Positions 12,409 through 24,300 of a DNA stretch of 64,000 bases are shown in pieces. The stretch is from the NCBI GenBank assembly GCA_003024785.1, contig PUQB01000362.1, forward strand, positions 192,432-256,431, read 5' to 3'. The DNA comes from Selaginella tamariscina. Its lineage: Eukaryota; Streptophyta; Lycopodiopsida; Selaginellales; Selaginellaceae. Numbering within the stretch: the first letter of the stretch is position 1; the number at the start of each line of letters is the position of its first letter. The translations under genes and the position numbers were made by a program. The notes beneath the pieces were generated by a model. The model ran no database searches. It had not been told where the DNA came from and worked only from the letters and a program-made list of their open reading frames with translations.

Positions 12409-14810
12409 TAAATAAAGTTATGATTTTGAAGTGTATATGAAATAGATATATGTCATTTTTTATCACGTTTCTTAAATATTCTTAATATCTTTATCACGTT
12501 CCTCGTATATTTCTTAGAGTTGCTCGTAGATATTATTCTCGTACATTTTTTAAAGTTGCTCGTAAGATATTATTTTTATCATTTTTATAAGGGAAAATTA
12601 TCAAACTGACCTTTTAATCTTATTCAATTCTTAAATTGTTTAGGTAATTCTAAAAATATTAGTCAATTTAATAACACATGCAATGTTCACACGCGCACAC
12701 ACACATATATTCAACACATTCACATGTACATGTAAAATTGTCTAGGTTAGTGAATCATTTGTAGACATTTATAAAATATCTACACAAATACACACCTAAT
12801 GTGTACACATAGACCTATACACGTACATACACTAAAAATGTGTAGTTCAATACACACAATCTAATACATATAGATAATTAATTATATTAAGTTATTTCTA
12901 AATTAATAATTAGATGGAAAAGAATACTTAGTATAAACAAAATTAGATATACATTTATCAGTTAAATAAAAATATATATATTTATGTGCATAATTAACTT
13001 ATAAACATAACAATTAATTTATTTATACATATTAATAATTTATATATTTATAGAAAACATATACATATAAAATATATTATTTATAGTGTTTCACTTCTCC
13101 ATTACTTATATTAAATAATAATGTTACATTCTTTTAGTGTGGACATGTAGTATTTCTTTGTTTTAATTCAATTTTTTTAAATTAGAAGAAAATTGTTTTC
13201 ATTCTCCATATTCTATTTAAGTAAATTTACAAATAAACTTTACCCAAGTCAATATTCATTGTTTGTTATTAAATTAGACCGAATACCAAAATGTTGAATA
13301 ATGATAATAATAAAAAAGATAAAATCATCAAAATAATTATCTTTATATATTAAATTATTTAAAATACTACTTTAAGAATTTAATAATTAACTAATATGAA
13401 ACATAATAAGCATATATCAACTATTAACTTCTTCTTTTTTAATTCAAACTTTATAACATTATAAAATTCTAAATTGTTATGTGCAATAAAAATCTTGAGA
13501 AAACCAAAAATGAAAGTTTTAGAACATCATCATGTTATTTTCACTTTCCGCTTAATATACTCTAAATATATAAAATATATTGGTTAGTGAAATTACTTTT
13601 ATTTACTTTAAATCGTTTTCAACAGTTTTAATAAGATTAAAAGAAAATCATAGATAAATAGGCAAGGTGTATTGTAATATTGAAAGCCCTTCACTCATGT
13701 ATGAGTATATATATAACATGTGCATATATGAAAGAATAAAAAGCATATACACATAAACACACGTACAAATGTATTGTGCTTTAAGTATTTTTGTAATATA
13801 TATATGTATAACTTTAAATATAACAAGTATACGTCTATATATATATATATAGAACACAAATGAGGTTGTACATGTGATTTATTTATTTTAAATTTTTGCA
13901 GGTTGGCTTTGTATACCTGTGTTTTCAAATATGCATTTCTAATCAAAATTATAAAACTTTAAAAAATGGTAGAGTTAGTAATCTTTTCATACTTAATCGT
14001 TTCTCGCTAGGTTTCAAAACAATATATTTATTCTTTTAAATCCAGTATTAATATTAAATAAAAGTAAAACACTTGACTCATTAATTATATGTTGACCAGA
14101 TATATATGTTTAAATTCTTAAATATTTCTAAACATTTATAAAAATGTTTTATTTATAAACTAAAATATCTTGAACTTTTTAATGTTTTTACCTCTGTCAC
14201 AACATAACAGCCAACAGCTTATCTCAAATTTTTTATTTCAATGATGTGTGTGTGTGTTGTACAGGCGTTTGCCTAACAAATAACTAAAGTCAGTATATAT
14301 ATACTATTTTATATATGTATAAAAAATTAAAGCAAAATCTACAAGATACATAATAATATATGTTAATTTTTAATAGATTTATGTTAATTTTCAAGTAGTT
14401 GAATCTCCACCTACAGTGCTCTATGTCTACAAAGAGTTTTCATTTATTTATTTGTGTTTAAATATAGACAAAAGGTGTATTCACATGTATAGTATACGAA
14501 GTATATTTCATATAGAACTTCCACATGGTCCTTATATAGAAAAAGAAATATATGTGTCTCGTGAACTAATCAAATTCAAAATATTAAAAAAAAAAACATT
14601 AAAGATTTGTAACATAGAGTTTTAAATATGCATAACTAAGTTGGTAAAGAACGAGTGACTTAACTTAAATAAAGTTATTATACACTTACATAACCTAATC
14701 TTATGTACGTTATAAAAATTCTAATATGTTACCAAATGTAAATAAGTAAAATGCATCCTTTCCGTACATGCACATATAAATAAAAAAATGAATTAAGTAA
14801 TTCTCTTCAG

Positions 14811-14946
14811 CATAATCATATAGCTGTTTTGATATTAAGAATATATTCAATTAAATAGGCTAGATTTATTTAACACTTTAATAATAAATTTAAATTTAGT
14901 CTATTTAATTAAATATATTTTTAATATCAAACAATTATATGTTATG
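14811..14946. repeat. Small foldback MITE
   Basis: It begins CATAATCATATAGCTGTTTT and ends with the near reverse complement, with GATATTAAGAATATATT in the left arm mirrored in the right. Related copies are at 29129-29261 and 42846-42978; at 53424 only the left arm remains. It is non-coding. Confidence 0.6.
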
Positions 14947-15996
14947 CTATTTAAATTATATTTAATAAACTAATATATGATAAATTTACAAGAATAAATA
15001 TATTGTTTTCAAACCAAACTTTTATTCAATATATTGTATAATCTTTAAATATTAAAAGATTTTAATTATAATTAACTTTATTGTACTTATGAAATTTAAT
15101 AATTAATATACAATCATATTATATTATGCCAAATGTTATATGATTCAGATTGTGTATAATGTATGTATTTGTGTATGTATATACCAAACCGTAAAGTCTG
15201 ATGTATTATGATATATTTCATGTGTGTGTGCTCCGTCTATATATATATTCTAGCCATAATGTGTATATGTATGTATACATGTATGAATTAGATTGGTTCT
15301 TTCTACAAATAACAAAATATATACTTATTTTAAAATATTCTTGGTGTATCTTAAAATATATAGACAATAATTAAATATTTGTGCCTTGAAGTAATGTCGC
15401 AACTAATGCATTATATCTATATTATAAACAATATAAATTAAATGTGATATTTAATGTAAGTTAAAACTGATTTTCTTAAAAGAAGTTTCATTTGAGTTCA
15501 TGTTAAACCATACCCATATTTAATTAAATTTCCTTTTGTAATCTATGTTAAATTTATTTATCTCATTATATAATTTATTTTAATATTGTTGAATTGGACC
15601 CTTATACCAATCCCACAAATAGTTAAATATAAATTTCAACAAAAAAAAATATGTACAATAAGGTTTAAAATTAATTTCACTTAATTTAAAAGCAACAAAT
15701 TTTACGTTGCATATATTTTAGTAATGTATTTTTATTACATCCCATATAAAAAGGGGTGTAACGGTTAATTATCCTTATTGTATATGTACAATATTCTATT
15801 TAAAATTTTAAAAGTAAAATCTAACATAATTTATTAATATTTTATCATTACATAACGGATATAGATTCATGTATATACTTAAAGAATACATATGTATATA
15901 TAATATACATACACAACAGACTATGTATATGTATACACGCATGTACATAGGAGGATAGTAATGTTTATGCTTTGTTACTTTTTTAATTTATATATA

Positions 15997-16005
15997 TTAT
16001 TAATT
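15997..16005. other. Empty target site for the MULE-type MITE
   Basis: A single TATTAATTA followed by AGGGGAAATAG occurs here. The paralogous positions in units 2, 3 and 4 carry the MITE with TATTAATTA on both sides. This shows the ancestral unfilled state. Confidence 0.7.
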
Positions 16006-16713
16006 AAGGGGAAATAGTTGTTTTATAACCATCTGTATGTACATAGATCATACATGAACATTATGTATCGACATAAAATGTTGATGCATACACACAAAAT
16101 TTAATCATTACTTTTCAAAATGGTTTTTCTTATTATGTAATAACATATTAATGTCTTCAACAGCATATATTAAAAAAATTTAATTATTGAATTAAATATT
16201 ATTTAAGTTTCACATTTAATCTTACATATCAATTACCGGTTTCCACACCACTGTGAGTGTTACCCCCGCTTAAAGGCAACTAAAGTATATTCTAACTGTA
16301 AATTAATTATTTTTAATAATATCTTCTATTTTGTATAAGGGGGTTTAAATATAAATAATGATTAATGTTTCACTTTTAAGTTTTTATATTCTGTATTTTA
16401 TGTATTATATATACGTGTATGAGTTTGTATGCTTTAAATTATGTTTCACCAGTATATATGTTTGACAATCGTACGAGACAAGAAATTGTTAATAATAATT
16501 TAATGTCAGTGCAATACACACTTTCATTTCAATATATTTAAAAACTACTAGTAAGTTTATAAATAACTTATTTATATGAATAATTTATAAAATTCCTTAT
16601 TTATATGAATAATAACATTAATAAGGAATAATTCTAATCAAAGATGTTTGGTAAGAGTTGAACACAACAAGAATTACGCTGTTAGCTCGCCTGTCTGGAC
16701 TCCTTTTTTCTGT

Positions 16714-16963
16714 TTTTGGTGCCCTCGGCCGGATCTACGAGCCCACGATGTCCGATCTCCGTTTGGATATTGGCGCCGTCTGATATTCGCTAAATACCGC
16801 ACGGCCCCTTAAATTTCTTAATTAAATCCGACGAACGGTCTGCAGCGTTTCTCCCCCATAGCTCGGCCGTCCGGAATCCTTTTTTTCTGTTTTTGGTGTC
16901 GTTGCGTAGCCCTCGGCCGGATCTACGAGCCCACGATGTCCGATCTCCATTTGGATATTGGCG
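16714..16963. repeat. Two copies of a Helitron-associated ~60-bp motif
   Basis: CTGTTTTTGGTG is followed by CCCTCGGCCGGATCTACGAG and CCCACGATGTCCGATCTCC at 16714-16775 and again at 16889-16963; the second has an extra GTTGCGTAG. Diverged copies occur at about 21739-21780, 23941-24000 and 24136-24185. The short open frame across it on the minus strand looks fortuitous. Confidence 0.7.
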
Positions 16964-17091
16964 GTTTAACAACTATAACAACTAGTTAAGATTAACAAAT
17001 TAAGGAGGTTCTGTGTTCAAATCCTATTAACTAAATTGTAAAGAACTCCATATAACACATATGGAATTTATGTTTATGTTTTTTACAGGTT

Positions 17092-17155
17092 TTGGAAGGA
17101 TGGTTAGTTCATTAGGTTTCACATAAGGAGGTTGCGAGTTCGAGTCCTACTAACA
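17092..17155 (+). other. tRNA-like (SINE-head-like) sequence
   Basis: TGGTTAGTTCATTAGG resembles a tRNA A box, and GCGAGTTCGAGTCC about 30 bp later resembles a B box. A more diverged version (GTGTTCAAATCC) lies at about 17010-17032. No full cloverleaf is formed, so this is at best a tRNA-derived SINE remnant, not a tRNA gene. Confidence 0.3.
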
Positions 17156-17425
17156 AAATTTTTAATAATAAGAGTTTAGGAACGTGATTAACTAGTTAAC
17201 GATGTAATTACTTATGGAGACGTGATTCAATTAATAATATATATTAAGCAGTTTAGGAACGTCATTAACAACATAATTAGGTAGAAACACCTTAAACACG
17301 TCGAATTACAAATTCTTCTAATTGTTTAACATTTTATAACATCACAATTAATTGAAATGTACAATAACAACCAATCCATTTACTAAATATAATATTTCTT
17401 AACTTTTGAGTTTATTCAAATAGTT
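17156..17425. other. Helitron 3' flank, no gene seen
   Basis: AT-rich sequence left of the Helitron stop codon. No coding or RNA signal is seen. Confidence 0.4.
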
Positions 17426-20400
17426 TTATAAGGGAACAGGTTCAAAATCATTTGGTGTTAAACGTCTCAATAGCTTCAAGTTGGATCTGCATGTTGTTCT
17501 TGATAGCATTACGTATACTAGACCTGGACTGAATGAATCATCCACATTTATAACCAATTGCCCAGTGATAGTGGCACCTTGAGACTTATGCCCAGTAATA
17601 GCATATGCTAGGTCCAAAGGAAAGTACCTCTTGGAGTATTCATCATAAGTTGTGAATGCGCGTTCTGTTCTACTTCTTGTTAACCTCATAGTGTTTCCGC
17701 TACAATAAAGCTTGACAAATATTGCCTTAGGATTACGGTCGTCATCCATCTCAACCTGAACAACCTCGCCTGTTGCACCATTTGCTGCACCCTTTTTAAT
17801 ATTCACATTTGTCGTAACAATGACCTGTGCACCAATCGCAACCTTCTTCAGCTTGTGCTTTTTGGTAAACTTTACAAAAGATTCTGGAGCTTCCCCACAT
17901 ACTTGGAGGGGAACTTCAAACAGCTCCTCCGGTTTGAACCTAGCTGCAAGGACCCTCATATTGTATTCTTCAACTGCATCGATCTTGTAGCACAGTACAG
18001 TACCATCAAAGCAGCTGAGGTCAACATCAGGATCCACACAACGTCCCAAAACTAAATCGATCTCGTCTTGTGCAGGCCTCCTTGTTCTTATCATCTCTAA
18101 GTATTCTGGATCAGAAACATGCCTAACAGATGTCTTTAGCTCATACTCAGTAACATAGTTCTTCTAGTACGCACTTGAAGTTATCTGGCATGTCCTACAG
18201 AAGCTACTCGTTGTCCTCGAACACTTGCAAACAGCAGGCAGCTGTGCCAAATCTCCAAACGCAATAACAAGTTTCCCATCGAATGGACTCACACTCGTCG
18301 ATACCGACGAGCACGATAGAATTTGATGAACCACAAAGTTGAAGTTTGTTGAAGACAGCATAGAGATCTCGTCTATAATGATTATATCACTTTGTTTTAT
18401 ATCTTCATTTTTACATGGAATAGGACAAATGCATTAAAAACGAACCCGAACTAAAAGGGAGCCCAAATGCATTGTGGATTGTTCTTGCATACTTGCTGAG
18501 CCTAATAACAGCTGCACCAGTGGATGAAGTTAGCAACACTTTCATTCCTTGAGCTATTGCTCTCACGGACAGGTGCTTGATTACAAACGACTTTCCTGAA
18601 CCTGCTATACCGCTTACAAAATGAAGTCCCGATGTGCTTGACAACAGTTTTGCTATGATAGATTTCTGTTCTGCATTCGGCAGGGAAACTCATGTTCGAG
18701 AGATAGATACTTTCTTGTCACCTTGGACATTTTGCGTACATCCACATCATTGTCATCTAGAATATCAAGCACTTGCACACCAATGTCAACCCTCTCTAGA
18801 AGTTTGTTGACAACACTCTGTACCTGTTGATCTGTCTTTAGCATCTCTCTCCCATACCTATCCATTTCCTCCATCAGCTTCTCCTCACTGTCTATAAACT
18901 TTCTTGCAACGCACTCGTCAAAGTACTGTGTCAACCTTTTGTCCCTCGATTCAACTTGGATCGTCAACAGCTCTGCTTCCTTTCGAAATGGTACCTGCAT
19001 TAACAATGTAACTGTGTCAATAACGAGTTGTTAACGGAGATAGCACAGCATCGGAAGCATAACAAATATGCTCACCTTCCTTAGCAACATATTGTAGAAG
19101 TACTCTTCCGTTTGGTACACTGGATCGTAATGCGAGAATCTAACCACTTTGTCACACTCGTAGACATTGTTCCCTAGGCTATCTACGCCAACAAGCCTCA
19201 TCCCTGCTTTGTTTTGAAATGACTGCGGTCGAATTGAATACTTTGAAAAGTATTTGTAGAAAGTAGCAGACTCAAGAACAGCAGGCCTGGCAACGTACTT
19301 TTGAACATTTGCCATTATAGGCTTCCTTGAGTTAGTGATTCTCTTGCCTGCATGAGGAGAAGAATCTATGTACTCAACTGCTTCTGACCTCTCAATCAGT
19401 GGAATCTGTAGGCATATGACAGCTGCTTCAGAAGCTGATACAGGCTTGACAAACACCATTGATGATACGAGCTTCAAAGTGACATCATCCATTCCTCCCA
19501 AACCAAGACTAATGGCATCTGATGTGTCTATGCTAATAGGAGCAGATGGTTCAGACTTCATCGCATACTTCAACAGGTACAAGGCCCATGCAGAGTCTGT
19601 TATCCGCTGTATGTTCATGTGTGCACCCCATATAGAAAGCAATCTAGCGTGGTACTGAACACATTCCTGTCTTCATTGCGTGGCCTATAGTACTCCCACC
19701 TGTTTGTTTTCTTGTTCAGACTTGCTTCAGTAGACATGTACGGTTTGAATGGAAAACCATACTTGCAGTGGTTATTGATAACACAACCACCCTGCGGCAT
19801 CTATGCATTTGCCTTGTAAGCACAAGGTTCAGCAACCTCCTGTCCTCCTCACATTCAGGTTGTACAGTTACCTTCAACATCAAAGTCCGATGGAACATAC
19901 GCTTATCTCATTTGTCACACGTTCCAGATCAGCACCATCCACCCAAAGAATAATGTGTGTGTGTAGAGAACCCCTGTTTTGCACTTTGTACCTGACAACG
20001 TAGTGCAACACGTTTCCCAACAGTTCCATTCCACCAAGAAATGAATTCCCTAGAAAGTTCCACAGCCGATTGTGAAACACAATTGCACATTCTACAGGAG
20101 CATCGTGCCAACTCAAATTCCTCCCTATCTGCTGTAGTAGCTTCTCCATTTCCTCGTATTCTAAAACCTAATGGGTGACACCTCGTCTGCCGTCAATGTC
20201 AAGAAGAAGTGGCCCAGACCCCATTTTCCAGTCATCGCAAGCAAGTCATTGAAGTTGTTCTTGAAGTATGCTGGTGTGCCTGGGATGCCATCGTTCAATG
20301 CGTACAAGCATAAGGTGGTTGACAACATATGTGTCAGTGGCTTCAGGATTGCATTTCCTTAGGCTTTGGATTTCAGTGTTCACTTTAAGTCCCTAGGCTG

Positions 20401-21602
20401 CGCGCAATGTAGAAACTCTGGCGCAGTTGATACATAATCAACAGATATGGCTTGTACAAAGTGAATAAAGAAAAACACGAATTGATACGCATTTTGACAT
20501 AGTCGACAATATTGTTTCCACCGTCAAAGTACCCTTTACCATTGGGAAAAGAAATGGAAATATAGCAGCCTCTACCATTGGAATACCATCTGTGCTTGAA
20601 TTCTCTTGTACAACAGACGTGCCGTATGTAGAACTAAGCAACTTCACTGCTCCTCGCTCCAGCAATGAAGGCAATCTCAGTTGCAATGTCCCAACAGAGT
20701 AGACCCCATCTTGTGGAAGGACGGTTGAGTTTGTGTTCATTTCTTCCAAAACAATAAGCAAGCTGACTTGTCCTTTGTAAGCTGCAATACCTCTTGTGCT
20801 GCTGCTGTCATAGTTCCATACGGTCCCTTTGAGTCGGAACTGTTTAAAACCCTTTCCACTGTCTTGTTCGACACAAGGCACAGGCCAGTCGACGGATCCG
20901 CCCTTTCGCATATCGGCACATACTGCTTCAACAGCCAATTGCTTGCAACATTCTGCGCATGTATTCGCTGAACAAATTCATCTGTTCATCAGACAGAACC
21001 CTGGCCACTCTGATTCCAATCAACAATGGGACACTCGAACAATGACTTCCTCTGACCTTGCCCTTGGCTATGTTCCTATACTTCTTCTGTACTTTTACTG
21101 AAACGTCAACGAGAGACATTCTTTGCATCAAATTGAATGGGATGGACAATATGTCTTCTACATATTTCGGGTCAAATAAAACAGTCCACTTCTCGCGGTT
21201 CCTCCTTCCCCTGTTGCACGTTCCACATATCCACCACGAGTCATCACCCTTCTTAAGCACATTCTTGCCCCTCTTGACAATTCTAACGGTGTACTCAGTC
21301 AATTTTATGTTTGACAAACAATACGGAGCAAACGGACTGTCTACAGAGGGAATGACACCCTTCTCAATGATTTTCTCCATTTTGTCGTTGAACAGCTCGA
21401 CCATTCCACACTATCCACACACCCTTTGCCTACTTATTACGTTTCTTCCGTACCCGTCAACCCATTTAGTTGCAAACTTACCCAAGTCCACAACATTCTT
21501 GAACGAGTTCTTCCTCACGGATATCAAATTCAAACTTGTAGGTAGCACTTTCTTTCTTGACTTCACCATGATAGATAACCCTAAACTCCACAAGCTGCAC
21601 AC
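17426..21602 (-). pseudogene. Helitron Rep (HUH) - PIF1-like helicase, decayed
   Basis: Read on the minus strand, the pieces are in the order of a Helitron replicase. The N-terminal part is at 21602-20928 and contains CGTCNRGRR, possibly a zinc-finger remnant. A conserved pre-Rep region lies at 20938-20400 (FPFLFPMVKG). The Rep nuclease follows: HUH motif as HTHIILW, His codons at 19955-19963, and the tyrosine motif YLLKYAMK at 19556-19579. A PIF1-like helicase ends it: Walker A GIAGSGKS at 18588-18611, Walker B IIDEIS with DE at 18368-18373, GDLAQLPAV near 18.24 kb, and YAITGHKSQG with YVMLSRTT in the C-terminal 222-residue frame. A canonical intron, 18995-19075, separates NMLLRK from VPFRKE. 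Rep nicks and joins single strands and the helicase drives rolling-circle transposition. At least one in-frame stop (just after 21411) and several frame shifts show it is no longer intact. Confidence 0.85.
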
Positions 21603-21976
21603 TACATTCCTTTTCTAAGAAAAAGGTCAAAAACACGTTCAGACCTAAACCAAAACCTAAATGGTAAGTCCAACGGCCAATAATTGTTTTGTCATAACTC
21701 TTTCAATACAGGTCAGATCTGTGCGAGTTTGGTATCGATGGAAAGAGATCATCGAGATCTACAAGTCTATGTACATAGATATTGAAAATGCTCATATCGT
21801 ACTACAAGTTAAATGTCAATTCGGTTTGACCATAACAATTTCTAAATTAATAAAGTAATTAATTCAAACAATTAATACATATCTATATAACATGTAATTC
21901 AACTAGTCTTAAAAAGGTAATCCTTTTCATACAAAAAAGGAAGATTTAAAAGGTTAATCCTTTTGAAAAAGTTAAG
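21603..21976. other. Helitron 5' leader region with one motif copy
   Basis: The right part is AT-rich. A diverged copy of the recurring motif lies at about 21739-21780 (GATCATCGAGATCTACAAG). No gene is seen. Confidence 0.4.
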
Positions 21977-22100
21977 AGGCTAATCCTTTTCAAAAAAAAA
22001 ATTAGGATTCTCCAAAAAAGGCAATATCCATCCTTTTCATACACAAATAAAAGGGCTACGTAAGATAGGTTTATAGGTTCAAACCAATCAACAGTCAGGT

Positions 22101-22825
22101 GTGCATCCAATGGCCGACTTTCTAAGTGTGTTCGAAAGCGCATCAAAACAAAGTAAGTCTTCTAACAAAATCTATTTTCCAAACAGAAAGCAATATTTGA
22201 AATTGAATATCATCGGCTGCCCTCCTAAAGACTGTGAGGTAGTAAACAGACAAGGGAGGAGATTAACAGTCACATCAGTTCTTTGGTCACTAAGTACGAA
22301 AACAAGGACCACCTAGGACAAATACAGGGCATAATGAAACAGTTGTTACTGTCCACTGGTCTTTTACAGAGAGAAACAGTTGAATACATGAATAAACAGG
22401 ACTATAACAACTATTTGGCAACCTATGAGAGGGAGAATGGTCGCAAACTTGACTTGTATTCTGCAGCACAATTGCTACTTGTCTTTAACATTCCTCAGGA
22501 TAGAATACTTGCAATTGATGCTGTTGCTCAACGTAACGCGTGCAAAGCGTGTTGGAAAAGACTAAGAGAGCATCAACCAACTGACGAAACAAATGGCGAC
22601 ATAATAACAAAGGCTCACACATTGGTGATATTTAACAATCCTGGGATTAAAGACTATCTGCAACCTGCAAAAACATCTAAGGAAGAAGAAAATAGCAATC
22701 GCAAAGTTGAACCACCCGTGGTAGCTATCTTACCAATTGTCAAAACAAAAGACATAACAACAACCGATGATTATAAACATTATATCGAAACTAGTTGTGG
22801 ACTGTTAAATATCACCAATGTGTGA
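22101..22825 (+). pseudogene. Unrecognised Helitron-associated coding sequence (left arm and loop)
   Basis: The frame 22283-22825 encodes 180 residues of ordinary protein composition (e.g. LLLSTGLLQRETVEYMNKQD, NACKACWKRLREHQPTDE). An overlapping upstream piece in another frame, 22101-22316, begins MADFLSVFESASKQSK after a short leader. The same protein is encoded on the minus strand of the right arm, which supports a once-real gene. I recognise no family. The reading crosses the loop into the right arm, so its last ~6 residues are a product of the inversion. It could be an accessory Helitron protein or a captured host fragment. Confidence 0.45.
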
Positions 22826-22874
22826 GCCTTTGTTATTATGTCGCGGTTTATTTCGTCAGTTGGTTGATGCTCTC

Positions 22875-23308
22875 TTAGTCTTTTCCAACACGCTTCGCAC
22901 GCGTTACGTTGAGCAACAGCATCAATTGCAAGTATTCTATCCTGAGGAATGTTAAAGACAAGTAGCAATTGTGCTGCGCAATACAAATCAAGTTTGCGAC
23001 CATTTTCCTCTCATAGGTTGCCAAATAGTTGTTACAGTCTTGTTTATTCATGTATTCAACTGTTTCTCTCTGTAAAAGACCAGTGGACAGTAACAACTGT
23101 TTCATTATGCCCTGTATTTGTCCTAGGTGGTCCTTGTTTTCGTACTTAGTGACCAAAGAACTGATGTGACTGTTAATCTCCTCCCTTGTCTGTTTACCAG
23201 CCCACCAGTCTTCAGAGGGCAACCGATGATATTCAATTTCAAAGATTGCTTTCTATTTGGAAAATAAATTTTGTTAGACTTACTTTGTTTTGATGCGCTT
23301 TCGAACAC
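22875..23308 (-). pseudogene. Mirror copy of the unrecognised coding sequence (right arm)
   Basis: On the minus strand this arm encodes MPSEDWWAGKQTREEINSHI and then the same KYENKDHLGQIQGIMKQLL segment as the left arm. A second frame, 23308-23123, carries the KIYFPNRKQ part. Frame changes relative to the left arm show independent decay. Function is unknown. Confidence 0.45.
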
Positions 23309-23472
23309 ACTTAGAAAGTCGGCATTGGATGCACACTTGACTGCTAATTGGTTTGAACCTATAAACCTATCTTACGTAGCACCCTTTTATTTGCATTTGA
23401 AAAGCATGTATATTGCCTTTTTTAGGGAATCCTAATTCTTTTTGAAAAGGATTAGCCTAAAACCCTAAACCC

Positions 23473-23580
23473 TAAAGACTATTTGCAACCTGCAAAAACA
23501 TCCAAGAAAGAAGAAAAGAGCAATCGCAAAGTTGAACCACCATGGTAGCTATCTTACCAATTGTCAAAACAGAGGACACA
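23473..23580 (+). repeat. Direct second copy of the inverted-repeat loop
   Basis: AAAGACTATTTGCAACCTGC and the following ~100 bp repeat 22648-22760, the loop of the inverted repeat, in the same orientation with a few changes. This copy lies just outside the right arm and continues into unrelated sequence after about 23.58 kb. Confidence 0.75.
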
Positions 23581-24300
23581 ACAATAACTGGAAGAAGGTA
23601 AAAAAGAATAAAAGACAAAGTGATGAAGACAGACTGGACAGTGAGTTAATACAAAGAATTTGTTTCTTTGAAAGCAACTTTTACAAATCAATTTACTTTT
23701 TATTCTTTGATTTCTTTGGCTTATAGTCTTCGACACAATCGTTTGTACTTTTTTTTTACTCAGTGAAGGGCCCTCGATGTCACCTACAAGCACGTTCTGA
23801 CCGACTTCAATTCCGATATTTCTTCTGCCTAATATTCGCTAAATAAGGTAATTCTGCTTAAACAATATAATTAACTCTAATGGACGGTACACGTTAATTC
23901 TCGCACTCAGATCTTTCTAATGACATATATTTTCTATAATCTTGGTGCCGTTGGGAAGAGCTCGTCGAGATCTACGAACCCATTTAATCCGATCTCCATT
24001 TACTGTCTCCAATCCGCTAATATTTTACTAATCGTGTAAAGGTCGTTAATCTCTGTAATTAAACAAAACCGACGGTGCACAGCGTTTTCCTGCAATAACT
24101 CCCCGTACCAATATCCGTTCCTTGTGTTTCTGGTGTCTTTGCGAAGCACTTGGCCAGATCTACGTGCACGTTTTACGTGATGCCAGTTTTGTCATTTCCT
24201 CTGCTTAATACTTGCTAAACACTCAGATTGTGCTTAAACACCCAAATTAAATGAAACGACAGTTAATACTTATTTTTTTTCAAGTAAATTATTATACTGT
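23581..24300. other. Helitron-side sequence with two diverged motif copies
   Basis: Copies of the recurring motif lie at about 23941-24000 (CGTCGAGATCTACGAACCC) and 24136-24185 (GGCCAGATCTACGTGCACG), separated by spacers with further resemblance to 16.78-16.86 kb (TTCGCTAAATA). No gene is seen. Confidence 0.55.

Larger units (their letters stand above)
12412..16600. other. Gene-free upstream DNA of the first unit
   Basis: There is no protein-like frame on either strand. From about 14.54 to 16.60 kb it is collinear with 28845-31585 of unit 2; 12.47-14.54 kb has no clear counterpart elsewhere in the window. It contains a foldback MITE (14811-14946) and, at about 15997-16005, an empty target site of the MULE-type MITE. 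Collinearity stops at about 16.6 kb, where the Helitron block begins. Confidence 0.55.
21977..23459. repeat. Long inverted repeat, two ~660-bp arms around a ~165-bp loop
   Basis: The left arm, about 21977-22637, and right arm, about 22803-23459, are near-perfect reverse complements. Landmarks are AGGCTAATCC at the left end against GGATTAGCCT at the right end, and GGTGATATTTAACA against TGTTAAATATCACC at the loop. The differences are scattered substitutions and short indels. The arms contain coding-like sequence, convergent on opposite strands. A transcript crossing the loop would fold into a long double-stranded RNA. Confidence 0.88.

Noticed and set aside
16790-16972. 60-residue minus-strand frame in the recurring motif
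   Set aside because: It follows the repeat motif exactly, and the other motif copies do not keep the frame.
17092-17155. A functional tRNA gene
   Set aside because: Only box-like motifs are present; acceptor and anticodon stems do not form.
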